A DNA stretch of 64,000 nucleotides from Nilaparvata lugens (GCF_014356525.2 NC_052510.1:55416503-55480502); one strand, 5' to 3'. Positions 31,418 through 42,619 are shown, counted from the first letter of the stretch. Translations and numbers: made by a program. The notes: generated by a model not told the origin, from the sequence alone.

Positions 31418-32330
31418 CTATAGTGAGGTCCATGTTATAATGACAGTATTTGATCAACTTTGGTTTTGCTATCCTTGTCTATCATTCGACAAAGCTGGTG
31501 GTACTATCCTTTTCTAGGTTCACAACAATGCCAATTATGGTTTTTACAGTGTAGAAATATAATTAACTAGCCGTCAGGCTCGCTTCGCTCGCCATATCCG
31601 TCTAGCCAGGGGGCTCCGCCCCCTGGACCCCCGACTGGATCGTCCAAGAATGAGATCAGCAGGCTCGCTTCGCTCGCCTGCATTTTTCATTTGGGCATTT
31701 TTATCTTATGTTAGGACAATCCAGTCGGGGGTCCAGACTAAACGGCCGGCTAAACGGATATGGCGAGCGAAGCGAGCCTGACTGCTAGTAATATAATATT
31801 CCCAGGATTGAAGTTGCAGTGCCCAATCAATTTTTCCGCGATAAATGCATTTAAATCTTCAACTTGGTGCCAACCTAACAAAGTCAACTCAACTTAATGC
31901 CAACCTGACAAAATTATTAATTTAGTTGCCACTTAACAACTGTTTCGAAGAGGTACTCTATCTAGATTATAGTTCTATAGTAACATATGATATGGAAATT
32001 TCAATTATAATTAAGAGATTGGGAGAAGAAGAATATACATGCTAAAAGACGAACTTTAAACCCTTAAACACAACCCTTAGAGTTAAAATATTGCCAAAAG
32101 ATTTCTTAGTGCGCCTCTAAAGGGCCAACTGAACATACCTACCAAATTTGAACGTTTTTGGTCCGGTAGATTTTCAGTTATGCGAGTGAGTGAGTGAGTG
32201 AGTGAATGAGTGAGTGAGTGAGTGAGTCAGTCAGTCAGTGAGTGAGTGCCATTTCGCTTTTATATATATAGATTGATGCAGAGAATTGGCATCAATGAAC
32301 CGACAAGCGCGCGACCTAGCGGGAAGAATC
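31418..32330. mobile_element. MITE family H copy 1, carrying a Helitron
   Basis: Starts CTATAGTGAGGTCCATGTTA and matches the intact copy at 33228-33450 up to its AT-rich centre. A Helitron-like element (31567-32272) interrupts it there, and a weakly matching right part resumes with GATGCAGAGAATTGGCATC. Confidence 0.65.
31567..32272 (-). mobile_element. Helitron-like element, copy 2
   Basis: On the minus strand it begins TCTATATATATAAAAGCG and ends with the GCGAGCGAAGCGAGCC hairpin and CTAG. The preceding base is A and the following base is T, the classical Helitron target. A GAGT-repeat microsatellite lies near the 5' end (32185-32248). Positions 31741-31789 hold an opposite-strand copy of the 3' terminus, so two ends are juxtaposed. 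Confidence 0.85.
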
Positions 32331-33227
32331 GTAACTAACTTCGTTCTTTCATCCAGCTAAAAACAGTATTCAGATATTCAGAATTATGATTAACTAGAAT
32401 TACTGAAAAATACTGTAAGTAAACTAAAAAATATTTATAATAAACATAGAAAACAGAAAATATTTTATTGTAGTATATTCTAATGTTATTTTATTAATTT
32501 TATTGACATGGATTTTGAACGGTAATTATTTAACCTGAAAATTCGAACTTCAAATGTGTGTTTGTTACATTTCTCATTGCTTGGAGTTGAAATAATTATT
32601 ACTGTCAATAGAAAATAAACATTATTTATTATTAAATTCATTATTTAATTATGATTTAGATAAACATTATTCTTGTTTTGGATTTCTAGATTGGGATTTT
32701 ATCATAATGTAGGGTACATAGCCATTGAAATGATTCTCATCTAAATCTAACCACAGTCATTGTTACCAACTCAATTTTTGTTTTCGTGCACTAATCCTCC
32801 ATATAACCCACCAACTATTTTGTGTTGCCATGTTGCAAATCTGGAGTGCAGAAAAATTTTTCCCCGCACTAGAGCGGAAAAGTGATTCTTTGCGTTCTGT
32901 AATCAGTGCAGGAATGGCCACTTTTCAAGGTAACTGTGGGAAAAATAGTTAAACTGTCTTCTACAAATGAATAGAACTGCATTGTGTGATTCGAAGGTGA
33001 TGATAGTAAAGGTCTCTATGTTTATCTATGTAAATAATCAAATTCTTCATATACAGCTGCTCAACCGTTAAAACATTTGAATCATTAAAATATTGGAAAT
33101 ACTATCACTTGGAAATCGTTTAGCTCAATTTCAAAAAGGCTGAGAATCCGTTGACCACCTTGAAAGGCATCTTCCAGAAAAAACATCAAAGAACAAATCG
33201 ACACAGATGATGAAAAAACAACAGTCT
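32331..33227. other. Intergenic; 32860-32945 repeats 18030-18115
   Basis: Nothing else recognised; the repeat block is the CGCACTAGAGCGG family. Confidence 0.5.
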
Positions 33228-33450
33228 ATAGTGAGGTCCACATTATAATGACAGTATTTGATTAAAATTGGTGTTGCTATCCTTGTCTATCATTCGACAA
33301 AGCAGGTAGCATTATCCTTTTCTAGCCCCGCAATGATGCCAAATCTGTTTTTGGCAATGTATAAATATAATAAATTGAGACAGAGAAACAGCAACGCTGT
33401 TCTTTTATCTTCATCTACTATCATTATAACGTGGACCTCACTATAGTGAA
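33228..33450. mobile_element. MITE family H, intact copy
   Basis: About 222 bp with terminal inverted repeats CTATAGTGAGGTCCACATTATAATG / CATTATAACGTGGACCTCACTATAG. Non-coding. Serves as the reference for the two interrupted copies at 31418 and 49524. Confidence 0.9.
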
Positions 33451-33990
33451 ATAACGTAGTGAGTCATTCTGCTGCCAAGGATGTCTTCAATGTTGCGCTT
33501 AAGTACATCGAGCAACATTGGATTCCGTTATGGATGTATTGTGGGGCATAGAAGTGAAGGGATACCTCCACAAAGGAAAGGCTAAGTAAATTGAAACAAC
33601 AATCTATTGCTGTATTCTTCAAATAAAGGTATGTTTAGTGGACATTTATCCAATTTATTTGTTTGAAGTAAATGTTTGAAATGTATAAGAAGCATTTTTA
33701 AAGGTTTAATAAAGTTAGTTGTATTACATGGTACTGTGTAGCAATTTTTCTACCGGGGAACTGTATTTTACGCTCCTCCCGTTATCCGACCGCAACTTGT
33801 CCTTGTCACCAATTTGTCCCATTTTTTTTTTGTGCCGGTTTTCAGTTGTGGTGGTTTTCTGCGACCCCCCCCCCGTTCTGGGACCTGTATTTCATGCTCC
33901 TCCCGATAGCCGTTACCTTAAAGCCTTGTACACACGTCCGTACAGATTCGCGCGAACAATCGTATGTACATATGCCTCAACGGTTACCTA
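33451..33990. other. Intergenic, nothing recognised
   Basis: Contains a C-run at 33869-33880; no gene supported. Confidence 0.4.
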
Positions 33991-34370
33991 CCATAGCATC
34001 GACAAACCACAGCATCGACACGACATAGCATCGACAAACCATAGCACCGACACGACATAGCACCGACAAACCATAGCATCGACAAGTAAAATAAAATTAG
34101 GCCTGCCACCACAGGTTACCTACCATAGCATCGACAAACCACAGCATCGACACGACATAGCATCGACAAACCATAGCACCGACACGACATAGCACCGACA
34201 AGTAAAATAAAATTAGGCCAGCCACCACAGCCTCGACACGACATAGCATCGACAAGTCGATGCTATGTCGTGTCGGTGCTATGGTTTGTCGAGGCTATGT
34301 CATGTCGGTGCTATGGTTTGTCAAGGCTATGTCGTGTCGATGCTATAGTTTGTCGAGGCTATGGTGGTTC
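33990..34370. repeat. ATAGCATCGACA minisatellite folding back on itself
   Basis: Tandem 19-bp units (CATAGCATCGACAAACCA, CGACATAGCACCGACA) run forward from 34008 to about 34252, with one block of about 130 bp duplicated. They then run as reverse complement from 34253 to 34362 (GTCGATGCTATGTCGTGTCG). The switch point at 34250-34256 is palindromic. Confidence 0.9.
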
Positions 34371-36120
34371 CCCATTTGCAGACGATACACGAAGACATGG
34401 TAGATGTAGATTTTCCACAACATGACAACAATGGCGTCATTCCATCATTGAAGATAGTTATCACAAATTGCAGCAGTATCATTTTATTTCAATGACTTAT
34501 ATAATAAAATCAAAAATAAAACTTGACAAACAATGTTGGTGGGTTGAACGATTGTAGGTTGAAGTAAGGAAATAAATTGCTACATGACATAATATTGACA
34601 ATTCAATCTTTCTTAGGTTGTCAAAACATTATGTTGTTAATGTACTGAATCTAATTCAACTAGTTATCTAAACAAAAAATGATATCATCAGAACGATTGG
34701 CTCTAACTTTGAGATTCTTGGCATTAGGCGATTCATTTGTTGGTTTCCAATATCTATTCAGAATCTCGAAAAAGAAAAATTCTACAATTTACAATTAGTT
34801 ATTGGATCACAATTTGATTTGTCTTCATTAACCTAATTCATTGGAATTAGGTTATGACGCCTTCAATGTTTACGTTTTGCCTCACCCGTATGGCAAAATC
34901 GCGTCCACACGTACATTCAATGCTCGCCCGAGGCGCCTTTGAGCACGCCAAAATACCGACAGGATTCCGGTTCGCCCACATGCCTCAGCGAACAGTGTCC
35001 ACACGTGCGAATGCAAGCCCATACACTTATGCTCACCCGAGGCAAACGTACGTGTGTACACCGTTTAACGTGCCAGGAATAAATTGTAAAATATCGAGAT
35101 ATTAGCTAATCAACTCTATTTCGATCAGAGTATCGAAGAATAAGTATCGACACAAACCAATTGATAACTGACATTAACCTAACCTAAAAACGAAAACAAC
35201 TCATAATATTCGAATATTGATGAAATGTTATATTTTTGTTTATTTAGAAAAATATTTTAAGTTTCGAAGCTAAAGGATAATAGTTCAACAGCATTCTATG
35301 ACATCTAAACTATCACATACGTAAGTTAATGAATAATAGATCTTACTTCAATTTATCAAACACCCCAAATTTAAAATACTAGCTGTGGCCTGTATCGTAT
35401 CTTGAACTTGAACTATCGTAACTTTAGCTCTTGTATGCTTTCTGCTTTGATTTTATGAATTGAAGTTTTGTTTTCATATAAAACGTAACAAATCATCAAC
35501 AATTTTCAATAGAATGGAAACAACAAAATTAATAAATATATCACAGAGGTACAAGACCAGGATGCACTTTATTATATGGCCGGTTGAATCAGCATTGGAA
35601 TCTTCAGTTATATATCGAAAGAAGAGGTCATGACGAGTTCAATATGCATAACATTGTCGTCTATTTTGAAGGATTGGATAAACAAACATAGCTGAAAGAT
35701 ATATATTTTTTTTCATTTTAATTTTTAAATAATTTTTTAGAGAGTCTGATTGGCATTAAAATAGACGAATCTTTTGTAAAATTTTACCACTGAATATGAT
35801 GCCTTAGTGCATCGAAACTTAACCCTACAACTGGCGGTTGTTTTTGACTGAACTGGCAAGCCGAATTCGGCTTACCTCAAGTAAATTACCGTATGTGGAA
35901 TTGACAATATCGTTTATATTTTACCTTAAAGTTGTTAATTATTGTAACTCAAGTTCTTTTAAATGAAACGAATGGTAGCAGAGCAGGTAAATAATTACAT
36001 ATTCTTCCCAAATTTTATGATAGGTACTGTTCAACATAACATGGTACCGGTATTACATTGTGTTATCTGTATCTGTGATGGAGCACCCCAGCTTGTCTAG
36101 TATAAGTATAATGTGTAAAA
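34371..36120. other. Intergenic; short transposon-like stretch at 34850-35060
   Basis: 34850-35060 carries GTCCACACGTACATTC and its near reverse complement ACGTACGTGTGTACACC at the two ends, with CCCGAGGC motifs, so it is probably a DNA-transposon remnant. The rest is AT-rich and unrecognised. Confidence 0.45.
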
Positions 36121-36315
36121 ATGTCTATTATTCAGAATATTACGTTAGAACTGCATGGAATTCCGGCTAAAGTTAAATGGGATGTTTCCAAGGTGGTGCA
36201 CGAAACGAGCGAGGCTGTGGGTCTCGAGGCAATAGATTGCTGTCATTGTCTAAAAAAAATTCTGACAAGAATTAGAGCAATCAATTATAGTGAAGTTTGT
36301 TACGCCAAAAATTAA
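36121..36315 (+). mobile_element. Remnant of a LINE ORF1-like (FP-type) protein
   Basis: ATG-initiated stretch with LELHGIPAKVKWDVSKVV and VGLEAIDCCHCLKKI. It resembles the first-ORF domain of some non-LTR elements (ELHGIP...IDxCHRL pattern). Only about 64 codons, isolated, and lacking the usual Arg/Leu after the CH motif. Confidence 0.45.
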
Positions 36316-36551
36316 TGCAATGAAAGCGCGTTGTGGGGAACCAATCATATACGGAGGTCCATCCAATTTACATATTTTTTTCTGTGCCGTCTCAACGGAA
36401 CTCTCATTTTCCAAAGCTAGGAATTATTAACGAGCAAATATTTACGTCACATTAGCCACTGCCATCATAATCCCCTAATGATCAAATTTGTAGGGAGCAA
36501 ACAGTTTAACTATTTTTTTATTTAACTTTTTTTTTCATTTTGCGTTGACAG

Positions 36552-36855
36552 CAATTCGAGCAAACCCTTGGCAACATGGGCAGTTTCGGCATGCCGCCTT
36601 CGCGCTCGGCCTACTCGAGCAGCAATTCTTCGGGGGGCGGCAACAGTTGCCACTCGGTGTTTGGGGGCGGTGGCGACAGCGGCAGTATGCCTCCTGTTCT
36701 CGATCTCAGCGAGTTCCCTACGTTAACGAATTGTGGTGGAGGTGGTGGTCTTGGAGGCGGTGGATGTGGTGGCCTTGGAGGCGGTGGAGGTGGTGGCCTT
36801 AGAAGCGGTCTCGGAGGCGGCGGACAGGGTGATGCCATGCCAAACACTATACCTG
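36552..36855 (+). CDS. Not2: CCR4-NOT subunit 2 (Not2/CNOT2) internal exon
   Basis: 304 bases between a ttgacag acceptor and gtaagc donor, phase 0 to phase 1. Encodes QFEQTLGNMGSFG, then PPVLDLSEFPTLTN, which matches the conserved LDLSDFPAL block of CNOT2. A glycine-rich tract follows, and the exon ends at AMPNTIPG. In relatives the next residues are a conserved (R)APYVGMV block starting with the same split Gly codon, so the boundary fits. CNOT2 is a scaffold of the deadenylase complex that removes mRNA poly(A) tails. The next expected exon was not found in the remaining 27 kb. The Gly tract (36736-36833) is GGTGGA-type repeat DNA. Confidence 0.72.
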
Positions 36856-36961
36856 GTAAGCAGACCTATGTTAAGACAAATCAATTCTTTATTTGCACTT
36901 GTTCATGAATAGACTATCAATCAATCAATAATTTAATTCAATTCAACACAAAATACATAAT

Positions 36962-37873
36962 ATACAGAGTGAGTCATATGTATGGGAACCCTTCAATTAA
37001 TTGGAGACTGTTGTAGATATAATACTGTAACTTTCAGGATAAGTTATTGATAGAATACTCTACCTTTTGATGTACAACTGAATTTCAACCCCTCATAAGG
37101 GGGTGACCTAGGTGTTGTAACTCAAGTATTTTAAATGTAAACACCCATTGTGTGGTACATCATTCTTAAGGCCTTTTCAAAACAAGAAAGATGACATGAA
37201 TTGAAATGTTCTATGATACTTGTACCCAAAATGGCGGATAATTGAGGTTTTAGTTTTTAAGGAAATGAGGGGTTGTAACTCAAATATGTTGTATGTAAAT
37301 ACCCATTGTGTGATACATCATTCCTAAGGCCTTTTTAAAACAAGAAAGATGACATCAATTAAAATGTTCTATGATACTTGTATCGAAAATGGCGGTTGAT
37401 TGAAGTTTTAGTTTTTAAAGAAGTAATTGATAAAGTTCCATCAGCTACCATTTTTGATAAAAGTATAATAGTACATCTTCATTGATGCCATCTTTCTCGT
37501 TTTGAAAAGGCCTTTAAAATGATGTGTCACACAATGGGTGTTTACATTCAAAATATTTGAGTTACAACATCTCATTTCCTTGAAAACTAAAACTTCAATC
37601 AGCCGCCATTTTGGATACAAGCATCATAGAACATTATTATCGATGCCATCTTTCATGTTTTAAAAAGGCTTTAGGAATGATGTACCACACAGTGGGTATT
37701 TACATTTAAAATATTCGAGTTACAACCCCTAAGTCACCCTCTTATGAGGGGTGGAAATTCAGTTGTACGTCAAAAGGTTATTTGACCAATAACTTATCCT
37801 GAAAGTTACAGTATTATATCTAAAACACTCACCACAACACTATTAAAGGGTTCCCATACATAATTCACTCTGT
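36962..37873. mobile_element. Foldback element of about 910 bp (family G)
   Basis: ATACAGAGTGAGTCATATGT...GGGAACCC at the left is mirrored by GGGTTCCCATACATAATTCACTCTGTAT at the right. Each arm contains an internal direct duplication of about 180 bp (repeated CCCATTGTGTG, ATGGCGG, TTTTAGTTTTTAA). Abuts the MITE at 37878. Lies 3' of the Not2 exon. Confidence 0.9.
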
Positions 37874-37877
37874 ATAA

Positions 37878-38144
37878 CCATAGAGAAACAATAGCGTGAG
37901 TAGATATCCCATGGTATAGGGCGTTTATGTCGCAACTTTTACTGTTATCTCAACCTGATTACTGTCAATTTTTACTATTTTGTTGGGGTGAGAGTGTATG
38001 AACGGCACAATATGAGAGACTACCAGTGTCACACAACTTCACTGGAAAGAATTGCATGAACTATCGGCTTGAGATAACAGTAAAAGTTGCGACACAAACT
38101 CCCTATACCATGGGATATCTACTTACGCTATCGTTTATCTATGG
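37878..38144. mobile_element. MITE family E (hAT-like), copy 2
   Basis: Same ends as 28274-28533; flanked by GTATAAC on both sides (apparent target duplication). About 660 bp upstream of the ATG at 38801. Confidence 0.85.
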
Positions 38145-38629
38145 TATAACGCAGTAGGTTGAAAGATTTCGCTTCTATGGCACACTATCATCAATTTATG
38201 GTATGCGTTCATTAAAGGCTTTTCATAGTATAGCAGTAATGATTTAAAACTAAAGAATAGTTTGACGTTTGTATACAAATTTGATTATTGTTTTAAATTA
38301 CAAAAACTAGTTTGTTGTGGCTTTACACAAATTTTCACTATAGACAGAGATATTTTGGAATTTCTTCATATTCATGGGAAATAAAAACAATACTGTTTAC
38401 TCTTAATTGAAAATTACTGTACAGTTTATGGTGCTGGTGTAATTTTTCGTCTCTTTTCAAAATTTAAGTAAAGTATAGTTTATAATGTGGCTTTATATTT
38501 GTAGTTTATTTAATATATTATGTAATATATACTGAGCCTCAGACATTAACCACATCATAAACCACCAATATTAATTCACATTTTCAATGACATGGGTAGT
38601 TTTTGTTCCGAGTTACAGATAATATGTAA
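38145..38629. other. Region 5' of the capsid-like ORF, nothing recognised
   Basis: AT-rich, no clear promoter motif or splice structure could be assigned. Confidence 0.4.
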
Positions 38630-38800
38630 TTGATTGTGGGGTACTGTAAAGAAGTTTTAGTTGGTTTTAGTTCTATATTCGACCAGGAAAAGTTGAATGA
38701 ATTTGAATTGCTATCATCTGATGCTTTGAAAGAGAAATCTGTTGTAGTTGGAGACAGCCCTGCAGTATCCATAGAACAGGAGAGTTTTCATAAATTCAAA

Positions 38801-40885
38801 ATGTCAACAACCGAATTGGATCCAATCACAGAGAAATTTGTGAAATTTGGAGACAATTCGATTATTACCAGCCATGTGGCTCCAATATTGGCTTCTAAAT
38901 TACCGACATTGTCTTCTGACGAGCCTGACTTTTTGAGAAAGTTACTTGAAGTGTGTGATATTACAGAGCACGGTTGTGTTAGAGTGGTGGATAACAATAT
39001 TCAGGTTCTTTCGAGAGTAACACCTTGTAAATTTGGTGGGCCAGGAGGTCCTGTGGATAAGGCAGGTACTGTGTTTCCAGTGCTTGATGCGCCTCTTGAA
39101 TCCGCCAATACGGACTTCCTTGAAGTGAAGTTCAGTGGCCATCGGCATAGGGGCAAAGTTGAAGAAGCCGTCATCAAGCCATACCTTTTCAAAGAGGGTG
39201 TTGTCAATGGTGAAGTTTTTGACGATTCGTTTTATTGTTACTTGACACCAGCCGCTAGGAATCTTTGTTCAAATATGGCAATGGAAATTTTTTCCAATCA
39301 TTTCTTTTCCGACACTTGTGCGCTGTATGCAAAAGGTGTTACATATGCTCTGCAGATTGATATTGCGAAATTGGCTGGTACTCAAACACAAGTGGTGGAG
39401 TTTGGAGAAGAGTCGGTGGTCAGCTATATTGACCTCGATGATGCTAACATTGATGTCTCTGATTGGAAAGGTCATTTTGCCAAAGGAAGTATTCAGCTGA
39501 TGGAGGGTGAGCATTATAGTGCTGGTGCCCATGATTTGCAAGTTATACACTGGTTAGCCAAGGCTGGACATCGTATCACAGGAGTCGCCCAAAGTAAGAC
39601 CAATATGTGCCACTACATCAAATGGCCATCCATAGATTTCCTTCTGGTCAGGCATGGTCCAGCTGTCAATGCACCCAATGCTCAAATGATAACTTCCCTT
39701 GAGATGATGGGCTTCCTTCAACGACTAGCTTGCAAGAGAGGGGAATGGGACTCATTCTGTCATGGTATCTACATTGCTTTTGATTTGGTAGGTGTTCGAT
39801 ACAGGACGGTAGATGGGCACAACTATCATTTATCATCTGATTTTAATACTTCTTGCTACCAACTCCCTTATCCTATGGATTTCAATTTTTTTATACGTTA
39901 CTTGAAACCTGCGATTCCATTCACAGAGGCTAGATATGCTGAGGTGATGCAGTTTGGTGAGCGTTTCAGGTACACCACCTTCGGGAAAGCTAAAGTTGCT
40001 GCACTCTATACAGCTATGCGATCTGCGATGGCTACTACTTTGCTGGCTAGTTTGAACATCACTACTCGGGATATAATTGAACCCAGTTCACGAATTGAAA
40101 GATTATGCTCATATTTTCCCGATATTAATCGTAATGATGAGTTCTGGTTCTCAATGAAATTACGCAGAATGTTCCAATATTTTTTTGGTTTGGTGTTGGA
40201 TGGTGGATACTACTATAATATGAATTGGAATGGTATTCCATTCTTTAAAAATTATCCACAGGCTGAAAAATGTCTTGGTGGTTTGGATGCTAATGTGCCT
40301 CCTTACTGGTTTTCACCTTTGGTTGTTGACGATTTTCTACTGACAAGACCACTTGAATGGGGCATGTTGGGTCCATTTCCCAAGGTGGATTTCAAGGGGA
40401 ACTTGCGGTGGTCTGGAAATAAGAAAGGTGTTCATTCAAGTGGAGGTAATAAATTGTTAATGGAATGTGTCACTTCAGGAACACCTTTTGATTTTTTCCC
40501 CTATGGTGTTCAAGTCATGAATGTTGTGCTGCAGTCTTTGAGCACAAATGAACCTTCGATAATTATGTGCAAAGCAATGTTTCTTGATTTGGAGCATTGG
40601 ACATCAAACGAGCTTCAACCGTTCACCGACTTCATTTACGACGCGGATCTCTGCTGTTTGCAGCCTTGCACTCTCCCTTCGTATAGTTGGCAGGCTGACG
40701 AGATTCGGTCTCCTGTCTATTTGCTGGGTGACAACTCGGAAATTTATATGAAAATGATGTATTGTTTTGGTGGCCAGAAAATAGAATTTATTGGCTATTA
40801 TCTGAAGAGAAAACCAATTGACGTGCATTTTGGGGGATTCAGAACTCTGTCATTACCGTGTCTAGGCACAAGTTCACAACAATAG
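38801..40885 (+). CDS. Intronless 694-residue protein of unknown family, capsid-like (candidate endogenous viral gene)
   Basis: One uninterrupted frame with no introns or lesions. The frame is open from 38630, but the first ATG is at 38801 (AAAATGTCA, A at -3), giving MSTTELDPITEKF. No signal peptide, transmembrane segment, zinc finger or polymerase motif is visible. The protein is rich in aromatic residues (DGGYYYNMNWNGIPFF, YWFSPLVVDDF) and has mixed alpha/beta character throughout. Large intronless ORFs of this size and texture in insect genomes are often integrated capsid genes of toti-like double-stranded RNA viruses; this is inference, as I recognise no diagnostic motif. It is clearly less AT-rich than its flanks. 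A poly(A) signal AATAAA lies at 41121. A domesticated host gene or an unfamiliar single-exon gene remain possible. An ORF this long without decay suggests recent insertion or selection. Confidence 0.55.
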   Translation: MSTTELDPITEKFVKFGDNSIITSHVAPILASKLPTLSSDEPDFLRKLLEVCDITEHGCVRVVDNNIQVLSRVTPCKFGGPGGPVDKAGTVFPVLDAPLESANTDFLEVKFSGHRHRGKVEEAVIKPYLFKEGVVNGEVFDDSFYCYLTPAARNLCSNMAMEIFSNHFFSDTCALYAKGVTYALQIDIAKLAGTQTQVVEFGEESVVSYIDLDDANIDVSDWKGHFAKGSIQLMEGEHYSAGAHDLQVIHWLAKAGHRITGVAQSKTNMCHYIKWPSIDFLLVRHGPAVNAPNAQMITSLEMMGFLQRLACKRGEWDSFCHGIYIAFDLVGVRYRTVDGHNYHLSSDFNTSCYQLPYPMDFNFFIRYLKPAIPFTEARYAEVMQFGERFRYTTFGKAKVAALYTAMRSAMATTLLASLNITTRDIIEPSSRIERLCSYFPDINRNDEFWFSMKLRRMFQYFFGLVLDGGYYYNMNWNGIPFFKNYPQAEKCLGGLDANVPPYWFSPLVVDDFLLTRPLEWGMLGPFPKVDFKGNLRWSGNKKGVHSSGGNKLLMECVTSGTPFDFFPYGVQVMNVVLQSLSTNEPSIIMCKAMFLDLEHWTSNELQPFTDFIYDADLCCLQPCTLPSYSWQADEIRSPVYLLGDNSEIYMKMMYCFGGQKIEFIGYYLKRKPIDVHFGGFRTLSLPCLGTSSQQ

Positions 40886-41099
40886 AAATGTTTGATGGAT
40901 GAGCAATAGTCTACAAATTACTTTTGGTGATTAGTGTTGGTGATCAAGGCAGTGATCTGAATAATTTTGAAAAAAAAATCAATTTCAGTTTTAATCAAGA
41001 ATACAATATGATTTATTAGATTGAGTTTTCATCAATCTCAACCTAAAGTGTTAATTTAGTTTTCTAGTATTACAGTTTTAATAATGTATTAAATATAAT

Positions 41100-41180
41100 G
41101 TCTTGTTCAATTTGCTTTAAAATAAAGGAATGTACCAATTGGTTTTGAAAATATTATTCCTGATGGCAAATAAATTGAAT
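41100..41180 (+). terminator. Polyadenylation signal and LINE-like tail after the capsid-like ORF
   Basis: AATAAA at 41121-41126, then GGCAAATAAATTGAATTCGA at 41165-41184. The same GGCAAATAAATTGAATTGAATTC string ends a LINE-like 3' UTR at about 61464-61487. Confidence 0.4.
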
Positions 41181-41525
41181 TCGAAATTTGATAAAAAATT
41201 TAGTAAACTCCTTATCTAATGTTCAATAACCATAATAAATATTTACAATAAATACTATTTTAGAAAATATCTCATATTAACTCTATCATAAAATATTTAC
41301 AATAAATGCTATTTTAAAAAATTTCTCATATTAACTCTATCATAGAATATTTACAGGCATACAGTACTTGTGTTAACAAATTTATCCAAATATTTACTAA
41401 TACCATAATATAACAATTATGTTTAATTTATGCTAATACTGGAAAAGTCCTCTTTGTATTAACAATTTTATAATTTTTCCGTAGAACATAAGTATTATTT
41501 TCAATATAAACCAACTTAATCTTTT
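41181..41525. other. AT-rich, locally duplicated
   Basis: AATATTTACAATAAAT(G/A)CTATTTT and TTAACTCTATCATA occur two or three times between 41235 and 41350. No gene seen. Confidence 0.5.
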
Positions 41526-42365
41526 TACTTTCCTTGCCCTATTACCATAGGTAAGAAAGTATTGCTTTCCGAAAAAAATTAAGGTACCCCAATTTCTAAA
41601 TTTCTATACGTTTCAAGGTCCCCTGAGTCCAAAAAAGTGGTTTTTGGGTATTGGTCTGTATGTATGTGTGTGTGTGTGTGTATGAGTGTATGTGCGTCTG
41701 TTTATACACGATATCTCATCTCCCAATTAACGGAATGACTTGAAATTTAGAACGTAAGGTCCTTACAATATAAGAATCCGACACGAACAATTTCGATCAA
41801 ATGCGATACAAGATGACGGCTAAAATGTCGAAAATGTTGTCAAAAACAGGGTTTTTCGCGATTTTCTCGAAAACGGCTCCAACGATTTCGATTAAAGTTA
41901 TACCTGAAATAGTCATCGATAAGCTCTATCAACTACCACAAGTCCCATATCTGTAAAAATTTCAGGAGCTCCGCCTCATCTATGCAAAGTTTGATTTTAG
42001 ATTCTCAATTATCAGGCTTCAGATACAATTTGAACAAAAAATTTCGAGTGGAATAGATTGAGCATGAGAATCTCTACAATTAATGTTCAGTAACATTTTC
42101 ACCTAAAATTGAAAATAAGCTCGAAATTTGAGAAAGTGTGATTATACAATACTGCAAACTGTTTGCAACTGTTGATTTATTAAATCATTAACTATGAAGA
42201 GATAGAATACCTCGTGTGTCTCCAGCGTTATTGTCCTGTCACCAGCTGGCTTAGATCTTTGAATAGTAGACTTGAGATGCTCGTGAACACTATAGCGTCA
42301 GGTGATCAATTTTCATAACGGCAAGGAAAGTTGTGTGAGTGCGCCACACCAGATTTTTTTTTCTT
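41526..42365. mobile_element. Transposon-like family F, copy 1
   Basis: Starts ACTTTCCTTGCCCTATTACC, contains AAGGTCCCCTGAGTCCAAAA, and ends GGCAAGGAAAGTTGTGTGAG...CACCAGATTTTTT. The ends form an ACTTTCCTTGCC/GGCAAGGAAAGT inverted repeat. Copies: 58205-59275 (reverse) and a fragment at 56890-57010. Non-coding. Confidence 0.75.
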
Positions 42366-42619
42366 AGAATTTTACTCATTTTCGACAACTTGTAACTCAG
42401 TACTCATTAAAGATAGAGAGCTTCGAAAAAAAATTTCGAAATGTTATGATAAAAAAATGCGAGAGCGTACGTATTTTTACATGGCTTTGCTTGAGAGCCA
42501 ACACGAGCCTCGAGGGTTCGAATGCTGACAAGCAGCTGAAGCGAAAATGTAAGTCCACAATATAAATCTCATCAATATCGATGTTTCATTATTTACATTT
42601 AATGTGGTAGTTTAACTAA

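Noticed and set aside
33258..33446. Small open frame of 62 codons
   Set aside because: It lies entirely inside the intact MITE of family H.
36611..36847. Proline-rich minus-strand frame opposite the Not2 exon
   Set aside because: It is the complement of the glycine-rich tract; the + strand has the conserved LDLSEFP motif and splice sites.
38630..38800. N-terminal extension of the capsid-like ORF starting at 38630
   Set aside because: The codon at 38630 is TTG; the first ATG is at 38801 with good context. An upstream spliced exon cannot be excluded but is not visible.
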